A stretch of DNA of 64,000 bases from Duganella sp. BuS-21 (GTDB taxonomy: Bacteria; Pseudomonadota; Gammaproteobacteria; Burkholderiales; Burkholderiaceae_D): positions 3,844,001 to 3,908,000 of the forward strand of contig CP097466.1 of NCBI GenBank assembly GCA_041874725.1. The letters are read 5' to 3'. The position numbers were made by a program, and so were the translations under genes. Positions 18,054-26,036 of this stretch are shown here, one piece after another. A model generated the notes under the pieces. That model saw nothing but the letters and a program-made list of their open reading frames with translations. It was not told the origin of the DNA and did no database searches. Within the stretch, counting starts at the first letter, position 1. Each line of letters opens with the position of its first letter.

Positions 18054-18968
18054 ATGCGCTTTAATAAACTCGACCTGAATCTGCTGGTGGCGCTGAATGC
18101 GCTGCTCTCGGAGCGCAATATCAGCCGCGCGGCCGAGAAGCTGTTTCTGAGCCAGCCGGCCACCAGCGGCGCGCTGTCGCGGCTGCGCGCCTACTTCAAC
18201 GACGAGTTGCTGGTGCCGTCCGGCCGCCAGTTGATGTTGACGCCGCGCGCCAAGGATCTGATCGAGCCGGTACGCGAAGTGCTGATGCGGATCGACACCA
18301 CCATCGCCGCCCAGCCACAGTTCGACCCGGCCAGCGAAACCCGCGTGTTCACGCTGCTGGTGTCGGACTACACCACGGCCGTGCTGATACCGAAGCTGCT
18401 GGCGGAGCTATACCGCGAAGCGCCGAATATGCGCATCAGCCTGCGCGATCAGTCCGAGCGGCCGAGCGAGGTGCTGGAACAGGGCGAGGCGGACTTCCTG
18501 GTGATTCCGTCTCAGTACATCGCCAAGGACCATCCGTCCGCCGCGCTGTTCGAGGAGGACTACCTGTGCGTCACCTGGGAAGGCAACACCCGCGTGCAGG
18601 ACCGCCTGAGCTTCGACGACTACCTGGCCTGCGGCCACGTGATCGCCACCTTCAACAATACCACCGCCGCCCCGCTCTCTACTTTCGATGGCTGGTTCAT
18701 GGAAAGCTTCGACGTCAAGCGCCGCGTGGAAGTGACCGCACCGAGCATGACGGCGCTGCCGTCCATGGTGGTCGGCACCGACCGCATCGCCACCGTGCAC
18801 CGCCGCATTGCGCTCAACGCCCAGGCCACGCTGCCGGTCAAGGTATGGGAACCACCGCCGCGCATCCCGCGCCTGGTGCAGATGCTGCAATGGCATAAGC
18901 ACCGCAGCAACGATCCGGCGATCAGCTGGATCCGCGAAAAATTCATAACGGCCGCCGCAAGCGTCTGA
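18054..18968 (+). CDS. LysR-family regulator, NodD-like
   Basis: A 304-residue LysR regulator. The first 80 residues (MRFNKLDLNLLVALNALLSE, then AAEKLFLSQPATSGALSRLR and YFNDELLVPSGR) are close to rhizobial NodD proteins as I recall them, and the effector domain keeps NodD-like stretches such as DFLVIPSQYIAKDHPSAALF and VEVTAPSMTALPSMVVGTDRIA. NodD proteins sense flavonoids, so a plant aromatic effector is a reasonable inference here. It follows lacI by 38 bases with a GGAG ribosome site and precedes a DHA2 efflux gene by 21 bases, which suggests one operon. A second NodD-like gene is at 24834-25844. Confidence 0.9.
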   Translation: MRFNKLDLNLLVALNALLSERNISRAAEKLFLSQPATSGALSRLRAYFNDELLVPSGRQLMLTPRAKDLIEPVREVLMRIDTTIAAQPQFDPASETRVFTLLVSDYTTAVLIPKLLAELYREAPNMRISLRDQSERPSEVLEQGEADFLVIPSQYIAKDHPSAALFEEDYLCVTWEGNTRVQDRLSFDDYLACGHVIATFNNTTAAPLSTFDGWFMESFDVKRRVEVTAPSMTALPSMVVGTDRIATVHRRIALNAQATLPVKVWEPPPRIPRLVQMLQWHKHRSNDPAISWIREKFITAAASV

Positions 18969-18989
18969 CATCAACCTGAGGAATCCACT

Positions 18990-20459
18990 ATGCACCATCC
19001 CGTTTCCGGGACGGAGGGCAGCGCTTACGCTGCCGCCGCCTCGTTCTCGCCACGCCGCCGCCAAATGGCGCTGGTCGCCGTCGCCCTGGCGTTTGTCATG
19101 GACCTGTTGGACACCACCATCGTCAATGTCGCCATCCCGTCGATCAGCAGCACGCTGGGCGCCGACCGCGCCGCGCTGGAATGGATTATCGCCGGCTACG
19201 CGACGGCGTTCGCGGTGCTGCTGATCGTCGGCGGCCGGCTGGGCGACAGCCACGGCTACCGCCGCATGTTCCTGACCGGGATCGCGCTGTTCACCATCAC
19301 CTCCATGGCCTGCGGCCTGGCGCCGGACGCCATGACGCTGCAGATCGCGCGCGTGCTGCAAGGCGCCACCGCCGCCATGATGGTGCCGCAGGTGATGGCG
19401 CTGGTGCAGGTAATGTATCCCCCCGAACAGCGCTACAAGGTGTACACCGTGTTCGGTTTCCTCGGCGGCTTCTCGGCGGCGCTGGGCCCCATCGTCGGCG
19501 GCCTGCTGATCGACGCCAACTGGTTCGGCCTGGGTTGGCGGCTTACCTTCCTGATTAACCTGCCGATCGGTTTATTCAGCCTGGTCGCCGGCGCCAGACT
19601 GCTTCCAGCCGGTCGCGGCGTCAACGCCACGCCGGTCGACGTGATCGGCGCGGCGCTGTCCGTGCTGGTGCTGTTTGCTTTACTGGCGCCGTTGATCGAA
19701 GGCCCGGAACACGGCTGGCCTATCGGCCTGGTGCTGCTGCTGGCCGCCACCGTGCCGCTGGCCTGGGGCACGCTGCGCTATCTACGCTGGCGCCAAGCTA
19801 CGCGCGGCGATGCGCTGGTACCGCCTTCGCTCTTCAAGCTGCGCAAGGTCGCGCTGGGATTGCTGTGCACATTGAGCATCAACCCGGTGCTGCCGGCCTA
19901 TCTGCTGGTGATGACCTTCGTGCTACAGGAAGGCATGGGACTGAGCGCCTCGCAGATGGCGTACGCCTGCGCGCCGATTGCCTTCGGCGCCATGGGCGGC
20001 ATCACCTTGATCGGCCCAAGGCTATTCAAGCTGCTGGGTGTGCGGGTGATGATGGCCGGCGTCGGCGTGACGGCAGCCAGCCTGTCGCTCGCCGCCTGGG
20101 CGGTGTATGGCGGCGTGCTGCTGCCATGGCCGCTGGCGTTGGCGCAGTTCGGCATGGGCCTGGGGATGGGATTGTGCGGCCCGCAGCTGTCCAACGCCAC
20201 CTTGCAGGATGTGCCGATGACCGATGCCGGCGTCGCCGCCGGCATGTTCACGGCGGTGCAGCAGATCGCCGCCGCGCTGGGCGTGGCGCTGGCCGGCCTG
20301 ATCTTCTTCCACAGCCAGCCGGTAGCAGCATCAGCGGCAGCGCACTACGCCACGGCCTACCTGCAAGTGCTGCCGCTGTTCGGCGGCCTGTCCATCACCG
20401 CCCTGCTCTGCATCCATCACCTGGCCAAGGCCATGCGCGCCGTCCCCGGCCGAAGCTAA
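18990..20459 (+). CDS. DHA2-family (EmrB/QacA) MFS efflux transporter
   Basis: A 489-residue drug:H+ antiporter with about fourteen hydrophobic helices. Family motifs are clear: LLDTTIVNVAIPSI near residue 40 (helix 1), GGRLGDSHGYRRMF near 80 (loop 2-3), ARVLQGATAAMMVPQVMALV near 117, and the motif C-like GFLGGFSAALGPIVGGLL near 152. The start has TGAGGAAT. It is the third gene of the lacI-lysR run. It probably expels aromatic aglycones or flavonoids that build up during growth on glycosides; this is inference from the NodD-like neighbour. No terminator with a T-run is seen on the plus strand after it. Confidence 0.92.
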   Translation: MHHPVSGTEGSAYAAAASFSPRRRQMALVAVALAFVMDLLDTTIVNVAIPSISSTLGADRAALEWIIAGYATAFAVLLIVGGRLGDSHGYRRMFLTGIALFTITSMACGLAPDAMTLQIARVLQGATAAMMVPQVMALVQVMYPPEQRYKVYTVFGFLGGFSAALGPIVGGLLIDANWFGLGWRLTFLINLPIGLFSLVAGARLLPAGRGVNATPVDVIGAALSVLVLFALLAPLIEGPEHGWPIGLVLLLAATVPLAWGTLRYLRWRQATRGDALVPPSLFKLRKVALGLLCTLSINPVLPAYLLVMTFVLQEGMGLSASQMAYACAPIAFGAMGGITLIGPRLFKLLGVRVMMAGVGVTAASLSLAAWAVYGGVLLPWPLALAQFGMGLGMGLCGPQLSNATLQDVPMTDAGVAAGMFTAVQQIAAALGVALAGLIFFHSQPVAASAAAHYATAYLQVLPLFGGLSITALLCIHHLAKAMRAVPGRS

Positions 20460-20518
20460 ACCTCCCGGCGCACGCAGGCAGCCGGGCCGGATTCCCTTTC
20501 GCTGGCAGTCTGCCCAAT

Positions 20519-20551
20519 TAAAAAAACCCGTACACATCCGGTGTACGGGTT
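20519..20551 (-). terminator. Rho-independent terminator after TonB receptor 2
   Basis: The 11-bp perfect stem 20525-20535/20541-20551 (AACCCGTACAC and complement, loop ATCCG) is followed on the minus strand by a run of seven T residues. It lies 41 bases past the receptor stop. On the plus strand the hairpin lacks a T-run but may still hinder read-through from the DHA2 gene. Confidence 0.85.
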
Positions 20552-20592
20552 AAAGGAGACGCAGCGCCGCCGACGGTGCATCCCAGGAGACC

Positions 20593-22800
20593 TCAGAAGC
20601 TGTAGCGGGCCCGCACGCCGTAGGTACGCGGCGCCTGGAACTGCCACACGTTGAGCTGGCTGCTATAGTTGCGCGTCATGTTGGACATCACCACTTTGTC
20701 GGTCAGGTTGTTGACATAGGCCTGGAATTCCCAATCGGTCGCCGTCGGCTTGAAGCTGAGCAGCGCGTTGGCGGTGGTGTAGGCCGGCGAACGGACATCG
20801 GCGTCATTGAACACCGAGTAGTAGTAAGCCGTCGAATGCTTGACCGACAGGCGCCCCATCAACTCGCCGGCGCCGACATCGCCACTGCGTTGCACGCCGG
20901 CGGTCATGACGAACTTGGGCGCATTCGGCAAGGCGTTGCCGCCGATATTGCGGTTGGCGGGCGGCGTGCTGCCTTCGCTGACGATGATACCGTCGGCAAA
21001 TTTGGTATTCAGCAGCGTCGCCGCGAAGTCGAAGCGCGCAATGCCCGGCAGCGTGGCCACCAGTTCCGTTTCGAGGCCCTTGATGCTGGCCTTGCCGACA
21101 TTGAAGATGCCGCCGCTGCTCAATGCATCCGTGGTCTGCGTGGCCTGGTAGTTCTGGTAGTCCTGGTAAAACAGCGCCGCGTTGAATTTCAACTTGCGCC
21201 CCCACAGGCTGTTCTTGCTGCCCAGCTCAAACGATTTGACGCTCTCCGAGCTGTACGGAATCGACGCCGCGCTGCCATTGGAGTTGAAGCCGCCGGCCTT
21301 ATAGCCAGTGGCATACTTCGCGTACAGGAAATTCACTGGCGTCAGCGTCCAGTCCAGTCCAAGCTGGAAGGTCGGCTTCGATTCCTTGACCAGGCCGTCG
21401 CCCGGCGTGGAGAAAGCCGGTGCGCCGATGAACGGATTCACCAGCGCGCCCAGCAGCAGACGGGCCTCGCCGGTCCGCAGCTTTTCATCGCGCGAATAGC
21501 GTCCGCCCACGGTCAGCTTCAGATCATCGCTGAGTTTCCAGCCGACCTGGCTGAACAGACCCTGAGTCTTGGTCTGGATCATATAATCAAATTTGATGCC
21601 GTAGGTGTTGGCATAGCTGACCGGCAGGTCGGCCTGCATCGCCAGGTTGTAGATGCCGCTGTCGATGGTATTGGCTTCGGTGAAATAGAAATAGCCGGCC
21701 TGGGCGGTAAACCGCCCGCTTTGTGAGGTGGCCAGGCGGATTTCATGATTGCGTGTCGCCGGTTTTTCGCCCTGCTTGAACCAACGCGTGGCCGGATAGG
21801 CGGCAAAGCCGGTCACATCGGTATTGTGCTTGTAGTCCTGTTTATCGTAGCCGCCCGCATAGGTCAGGGTCAGGTCGCCGGGCAAGCGCTGGTAGCTGAA
21901 CTCCCAACGCCAGCGCTCGCCATCGAGCTTGGTGGAGACCGGCGCCCAGCCGGGAAAACGACGGGCGTCGCCGACCGCCGTCACCACGGCGAGCGGCACT
22001 CCCTTGGTGACCTCGCCGACACTGTCGATTTTATCCTTCTGGTACGACAGCAGGCCTTCGAAGCCGCTCACCGGCTGGAAGGCTAATTGCAAGCGCGCCG
22101 ATTTGGTGTTCTCGTCATCGCCATCCTGATTGATGCCGGTCAGGTGGCGGTAGCCGTCGTGCCGGCGCGACAGGGCCGAAAAACGCATCTGCACGGTGTC
22201 GCTGAGCGGCAGATTCACCGCCCCTTCCAGATTGACCGTGCTGAAGCTGCCGATGTCGGCGCTCAGGTAGCCGCCGAGGTTCTCGCGCGGCTTGGCCGTG
22301 ATGATGTTGATCAGGCCACCGGTCGAGTTGCGGCCGAACAGCGTGCCTTGCGGGCCTTTCAGCACTTCGACCCGTTCCACGTCATACATCGACGAGCCGA
22401 CGCTGAACGAACGATTGGTGAAGAAGCCGTCACGCGCAATCGGCACGGCCGGGTCGCCAGTCTCGGTGGTATCGGTGGACGCGACGCCGCGCACCGCCAC
22501 ATAGGCGCCGCCGGCGGAACTGGTGACGTTGATGCTGGGGTCGATGTTCTGCAGCGCTTGCACATTGCCGACGCCGGCGTCGGCCAGTGCCGCGCCGTTG
22601 AACACCGACAGCGCCACCGCCGTCGTCTGGGCATTGCTGCGGATCCGGTTGGCCGTCACCACCACCGTGTTTTCTTCCAGCGCAACGGCCTGGGTGCTGT
22701 CAGGCGCCGGCTTGGGAGCGACCTGGGCAAAAGCCGTTTGTGCGGAAATCATCATTGCGCCGCTGGCCAGCAGGCATTCGAGTAGTCGTTGGTATTGCAT
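20593..22800 (-). CDS. TonB-dependent receptor, OAR type (2)
   Basis: Outer-membrane receptor of 735 residues. I start at 22800 (MQYQRLLECLLASGAMM), which has GGAG seven bases upstream and gives a Sec signal ending TAFAQ; the longer frame adds a non-signal extension. Next come the TonB-box region (NTVVVTANRIR), a plug with RVEVLKGPQGTLFGRNSTGG near residue 130 and a barrel ending in RTYGVRARYSF. It differs from the receptors at 9316 and 35792 in its plug. It is transcribed divergently from the SnoaL-like and GH1 genes across a region with a 75-bp dyad (22911-22985), and is likely part of the same uptake unit. The substrate cannot be read from the sequence. Confidence 0.94.
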   Translation of the reverse strand: MQYQRLLECLLASGAMMISAQTAFAQVAPKPAPDSTQAVALEENTVVVTANRIRSNAQTTAVALSVFNGAALADAGVGNVQALQNIDPSINVTSSAGGAYVAVRGVASTDTTETGDPAVPIARDGFFTNRSFSVGSSMYDVERVEVLKGPQGTLFGRNSTGGLINIITAKPRENLGGYLSADIGSFSTVNLEGAVNLPLSDTVQMRFSALSRRHDGYRHLTGINQDGDDENTKSARLQLAFQPVSGFEGLLSYQKDKIDSVGEVTKGVPLAVVTAVGDARRFPGWAPVSTKLDGERWRWEFSYQRLPGDLTLTYAGGYDKQDYKHNTDVTGFAAYPATRWFKQGEKPATRNHEIRLATSQSGRFTAQAGYFYFTEANTIDSGIYNLAMQADLPVSYANTYGIKFDYMIQTKTQGLFSQVGWKLSDDLKLTVGGRYSRDEKLRTGEARLLLGALVNPFIGAPAFSTPGDGLVKESKPTFQLGLDWTLTPVNFLYAKYATGYKAGGFNSNGSAASIPYSSESVKSFELGSKNSLWGRKLKFNAALFYQDYQNYQATQTTDALSSGGIFNVGKASIKGLETELVATLPGIARFDFAATLLNTKFADGIIVSEGSTPPANRNIGGNALPNAPKFVMTAGVQRSGDVGAGELMGRLSVKHSTAYYYSVFNDADVRSPAYTTANALLSFKPTATDWEFQAYVNNLTDKVVMSNMTRNYSSQLNVWQFQAPRTYGVRARYSF

Positions 22801-22910
22801 GAAGCGTCTCCTGTGGAAGTCCCTGGGGACTGATATTTTTCTGCTGTTGATCGCCACGGACTGCGGCGATGACACTAGGTTAAGACAATCCACCCAGGTC
22901 CTAAAATGGT

Positions 22911-22985
22911 CATTCCCGATGGGCAGGTATTCGCTTTGCCAATAGCGCAGCTATCGGCAAAACGAATAACGATGTATCCGGAATG
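22911..22985. repeat. 75-bp imperfect dyad in a divergent promoter region
   Basis: Nested arms share one centre at 22948. The outer pair is CATTCCCGAT (22911-22920) and ATCCGGAATG (22976-22985), 9 of 10 complementary. The inner pair spans 22928-22968, with TATTCG/CGAATA at its ends and TTTGCC/GGCAAA and ATAGC/GCTAT within, broken by single mismatches. It lies between the receptor start at 22800 and the SnoaL-like start at 23069. It could be a two-dyad operator, a transcript hairpin or a decayed palindromic element. Confidence 0.7.
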
Positions 22986-23068
22986 CCGACTACCGCCAGC
23001 CGCGCGGGCCTGCCTACAATCAACGCCAGGCGCCCGCTACTCAACCCTAAAACGGAGACATTCATACA

Positions 23069-23536
23069 ATGAAACGATTCATCGCGATAACGCAGATCAG
23101 CGCACTGTTCGCATGCAGCTTGATTCCTGCACTGATGGCCGCCAACGCCAACGCGCAAGCGCCAGCCAGCAACCGGGAGATCATGCGTGCCTTTGTGACC
23201 ACCGCCTACGAAAACAAGCAGCCGCGCGCAGCGTATGAAGCCTACGTCGCCGCCGACCTGATCCAGCACAACCCGAATGTGGCCGACGGCCGGGAAGCGG
23301 CGATCGCCGACCTCACGGCGCTGTTCAAAGATCCTTCCGCCCGTTTCGATATCAAGCATGTTTTGGTCGATGGCGATCTGGCGGTGGTGCACTTCAAAGG
23401 CACCCTGAGCACCGGTGCCCCCTCCGCTGCGGTGTTTGAATTATTCCGGCTGAAAGACGGCAAGATCGTCGAGCACTGGGATGCATTCCAGGTGGTCAAT
23501 CCAGCCAATGCGCAAAATCCCCATCCCTATTTTTAA
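23069..23536 (+). CDS. Secreted SnoaL/NTF2-like protein
   Basis: A 155-residue exported protein. A Sec signal (about 1-31, ending ANANAQA) precedes a single SnoaL-like NTF2 fold: NREIMRAFVTTAYENKQPRA near residue 35, YVAADLIQHNPNVADGREA near 60, and the late strands VVHFKGTLSTG and AAVFELFRLKDGKIVEHWDA. Such folds act as small isomerases, cyclases or hydratases, or have no known activity. It precedes the GH1 gene by 10 bases and is probably cotranscribed with it, so both would act in the periplasm on the same compound. The start has ACGGAGA upstream. I cannot assign a reaction. Confidence 0.85.
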   Translation: MKRFIAITQISALFACSLIPALMAANANAQAPASNREIMRAFVTTAYENKQPRAAYEAYVAADLIQHNPNVADGREAAIADLTALFKDPSARFDIKHVLVDGDLAVVHFKGTLSTGAPSAAVFELFRLKDGKIVEHWDAFQVVNPANAQNPHPYF

Positions 23537-23546
23537 GGTAGAACTT

Positions 23547-24866
23547 ATGGACCGTCGTACTTTTATGGCAGCCACGGGCGCCGCAGCAGCGGTAAGCAGC
23601 ATGCCCGCCATGGGCGCAAACAACAGCGCTAAAAAATTCCCTGCCGGCTTCCTGTGGGGCGCAGCCAGCGCCGCCCACCAGGTCGAGGGCAACAATACCA
23701 ATAGCGACTGCTGGGTGGCGGAGCATATCGAAGGCACTACCTTCGTCGAACCGTCCGGCGACGCCAACAACAGTTTCGAATTGTGGCCGGCCGACCTCGA
23801 CCTGGTGCGCGCCATGGGCATGAACACCTATCGCTTCAGCCTCGAATGGGCCCGCATCGAACCGGAACCGGGCTTCTTTTCCATCGCCATGCTGGATCAC
23901 TACAAAGCCATGATCGAAGGCTGCCGCGCCCGCAACATCGTGCCGGTCGTGACCTTCAATCACTTCACCACGCCACGCTGGTTCGCGCTGCGCGGTGGCT
24001 GGATGCAGCAGGAAGCGCCGGATTTATTTGCCCGCTTCTGCGACCGCGCCGCCCGCCATCTGGCAAACGATATCGGCTATGCGATCACGCTCAACGAGCC
24101 CAACCTCGCCGGCATCCTGCATCTGGTGTTTCCGCCCGGACTGGGCGAAAAACTCTATGCGGCGGACCAGACCATGACGATGGCCCTCTCGCGCAAGCTG
24201 GGGGTGCCGCTGTTCTTGGTCGGCAACGGACTGTGGCTGCCGGATCCTGAGCGGGTGCGTCAGCACCTGCTCAAAGGCCACGCCCTGGGCCGGCAAGCCA
24301 TCAAAGCCGCCCGCAGCAACCTGCCGGTGGGAGTCAGCCTGGCGATCATTGATGACCAGGCCGCAGGCCCGAACAGCAAACGCGATGCCATGCGTGAACA
24401 ACTTTACGGTCCCTGGCTGCGCGCCGCGCGTAACGACGACTTCATGGGCGTGCAAAACTATGAGCGTGCGGTGTGGGACCAGAACGGCAAGCTGCCGGTG
24501 CCGCCGGGCGCCACCACCAACCAGGTTGGGTCCGAAGTGTATCCGCCATCGCTGGCGGGCGCGGTGCGCTACGCCCACGCCGCCACCGGCTTGCCGATCA
24601 TGGTCACCGAACACGGCGTGAATAGCGCCGATGACAAGATCCGCGCCGGGCTGATTCCGCCGGCCCTGGCCGAATTGCAGCAAGCTGCGGCGGACGGCGT
24701 GCCGGTGCTGGGCTATCTGCACTGGTGCCTGGTCGACAACTTTGAATGGAATTCCGCCTACACGGCGAAGTTTGGCTTGCACAGCATTGATCGCAAGACG
24801 TTCAAGCGCACCGCCAAGCCCAGCGCCCTGGTGCTAGCCGAGATTGCCCGAAAAAACGGCTTCTGA
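23547..24866 (+). CDS. Tat-exported GH1 family beta-glycosidase
   Basis: A 439-residue glycoside hydrolase family 1 enzyme. I start at 23547 (MDRRTFMAATGAAAAVSS), where RRTFM and the hydrophobic stretch form a Tat signal; the frame is open 22 codons further upstream but has no signal there. The acid/base is Glu184 (ITLNEPN) and the nucleophile Glu355 in MVTEHGVN, where most GH1 enzymes have TENG. FPAGFLWGAASAAHQVEGN near residue 31 and YRFSLEWARIEPEPG near 95 are family landmarks. Export by Tat is uncommon for GH1 and puts the enzyme in the periplasm, next to a cotranscribed SnoaL-like protein. It probably removes O-linked glucose from plant glycosides. Its 3' end overlaps the convergent lysR gene by 33 bases. 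Confidence 0.93.
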   Translation: MDRRTFMAATGAAAAVSSMPAMGANNSAKKFPAGFLWGAASAAHQVEGNNTNSDCWVAEHIEGTTFVEPSGDANNSFELWPADLDLVRAMGMNTYRFSLEWARIEPEPGFFSIAMLDHYKAMIEGCRARNIVPVVTFNHFTTPRWFALRGGWMQQEAPDLFARFCDRAARHLANDIGYAITLNEPNLAGILHLVFPPGLGEKLYAADQTMTMALSRKLGVPLFLVGNGLWLPDPERVRQHLLKGHALGRQAIKAARSNLPVGVSLAIIDDQAAGPNSKRDAMREQLYGPWLRAARNDDFMGVQNYERAVWDQNGKLPVPPGATTNQVGSEVYPPSLAGAVRYAHAATGLPIMVTEHGVNSADDKIRAGLIPPALAELQQAAADGVPVLGYLHWCLVDNFEWNSAYTAKFGLHSIDRKTFKRTAKPSALVLAEIARKNGF

Positions 24867-25844
24867 CTGCTGGCCCAACCCCGCCGCCACGTCCTCAGTG
24901 GCGGCGGGGTTGGCGCTGCCGCTGACTTGGGCGGCCAGCCGCAACATCGATCGCAGCCATACGTGGGCGGCGTCGTTCTGTTTCGATGGATGCCACTGCA
25001 TGGATTCGCAAATCTTCGGCACCTTGACCGGCAAATCGAGCACGCGTATCGGATATTGGCGCGCCAGTTGAAGCGCCAGCGTATGTTGCAGCGTGGCGAT
25101 GCGCTGGGTGTTGACGACAAACTGCGGCAGCAGGTTGAAGGCGGCACAGGTTACCTCGATGCGCCGGCTCAAGCCTATGCTGCGCAGGAAGAATTCATCA
25201 AAGGCAAACGCCTGGTGCGAGCCAAATGCGGTGACCACATGGCCCAGCCGCAGATAGTCGCTTTCGCTCAGCTGAGCGCCGATCTCGGCGTTGCGGTCCC
25301 AGGCGATACAGCTGAAATGATCCGAAAACAGCATCTCGGACGGATAGCTGCACGACAGGTAGTGCTCCGGCATCGCCACGATATCGATTTCGCCGCGCTC
25401 CAACTGCACCATGGTCCGCTCGCCCGGCGACAGCATCTCGATCGTCACGAACGGCGCGGCATGGTTCAAATCGGCCACCAGGCGGGTCATGACCAGCGAG
25501 CTGAAATAGTCGGAAGCGACCACGCGGAAATGGCGCGGGGTGGTTTCCGGGTTGAACGCGGTCGCAGTCTCGACGGTCTGCTTGATCTTGACCAGGATTT
25601 CCCGCACCGGCCCCATCAATGAGACCGCCAGCGGCGTCGGCACCATGCTGCGGCCGGACTGCACCAGCAACTCGTCGCCGAAGTACTCGCGCAGGCGCGC
25701 CAATATGCCGCTGGCCGTAGACTGGCTCAGGCACAAACGGCCGGCCGCGCGTGTGATGTTGCATTCGGTCAGTAACACATCCAGGCCGATCAGCAAATTC
25801 AGATCCAGCCGGTTGAACCGCATACTCTGAACATTCATGTCCAT
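24834..25844 (-). CDS. LysR-family regulator, NodD-like (second)
   Basis: A LysR regulator of up to 336 residues. Two start codons are possible: 25844 and 25838; AGGAGA is better spaced for the second. The N-terminus MRFNRLDLNLLIGLDVLLTE, LCLSQSTASGILARLREYFG and DELLVQSGRSMVPTP follow the NodD pattern, like the gene at 18054. The effector domain has DIVAMPEHYLSCSYPSEMLF and IEVTCAAFNLLPQFVVNTQRIA. It ends inside the 3' end of the GH1 gene and has a perfect GC-rich hairpin in its last codons. Operator-like site B1 lies 41-60 bases upstream, between this gene and the divergent GH43 gene, which it may control. Confidence 0.9.
   Translation of the reverse strand: MDMNVQSMRFNRLDLNLLIGLDVLLTECNITRAAGRLCLSQSTASGILARLREYFGDELLVQSGRSMVPTPLAVSLMGPVREILVKIKQTVETATAFNPETTPRHFRVVASDYFSSLVMTRLVADLNHAAPFVTIEMLSPGERTMVQLERGEIDIVAMPEHYLSCSYPSEMLFSDHFSCIAWDRNAEIGAQLSESDYLRLGHVVTAFGSHQAFAFDEFFLRSIGLSRRIEVTCAAFNLLPQFVVNTQRIATLQHTLALQLARQYPIRVLDLPVKVPKICESMQWHPSKQNDAAHVWLRSMLRLAAQVSGSANPAATEDVAAGLGQQSEAVFSGNLG
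24875..24913. repeat. 16-bp perfect GC-rich hairpin within lysR 3' end
   Basis: The arms 24875-24890 (CCAACCCCGCCGCCAC) and 24898-24913 are perfect reverse complements around the loop GTCCTCA. It starts nine bases after the GH1 stop codon and lies inside the lysR reading frame. With no T-run on either strand it is not a classic terminator, but it may stop or protect the convergent transcripts. Confidence 0.6.
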
Positions 25845-25884
25845 GTCTCCTGTTTTTTTATATCTGGCTGAGGCAGCTTAAATC

Positions 25885-25904
25885 ATAACCAGAATTCTAA
25901 TTAT
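25885..25904. promoter_or_regulatory. Palindromic operator B1
   Basis: ATAACCAGAATTCTAATTAT, an imperfect palindrome centred on GAATTC, between lysR (start 25844) and the divergent GH43 gene (26037). It matches B2, B3 and B4. A TetR-family protein such as that at 32553-33224 is the best candidate to bind it. Confidence 0.65.
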
Positions 25905-26036
25905 ATCCAGTTTCTTCATGCGCACTACTGCCGTGTCATCGGCACTGGCGGTAGCAGGTATCGGATTTTGCCATTGGCCGGAGTGAAAACCAGCCCGCAA
26001 AATGGTGTGCAGATTAACAACAAGGAGACACAAAAG

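Noticed and set aside
20519..20551. Hairpin considered as terminator of the plus-strand DHA2 gene
   Set aside because: The T-run is on the minus strand only, so it is assigned to TonB receptor 2.
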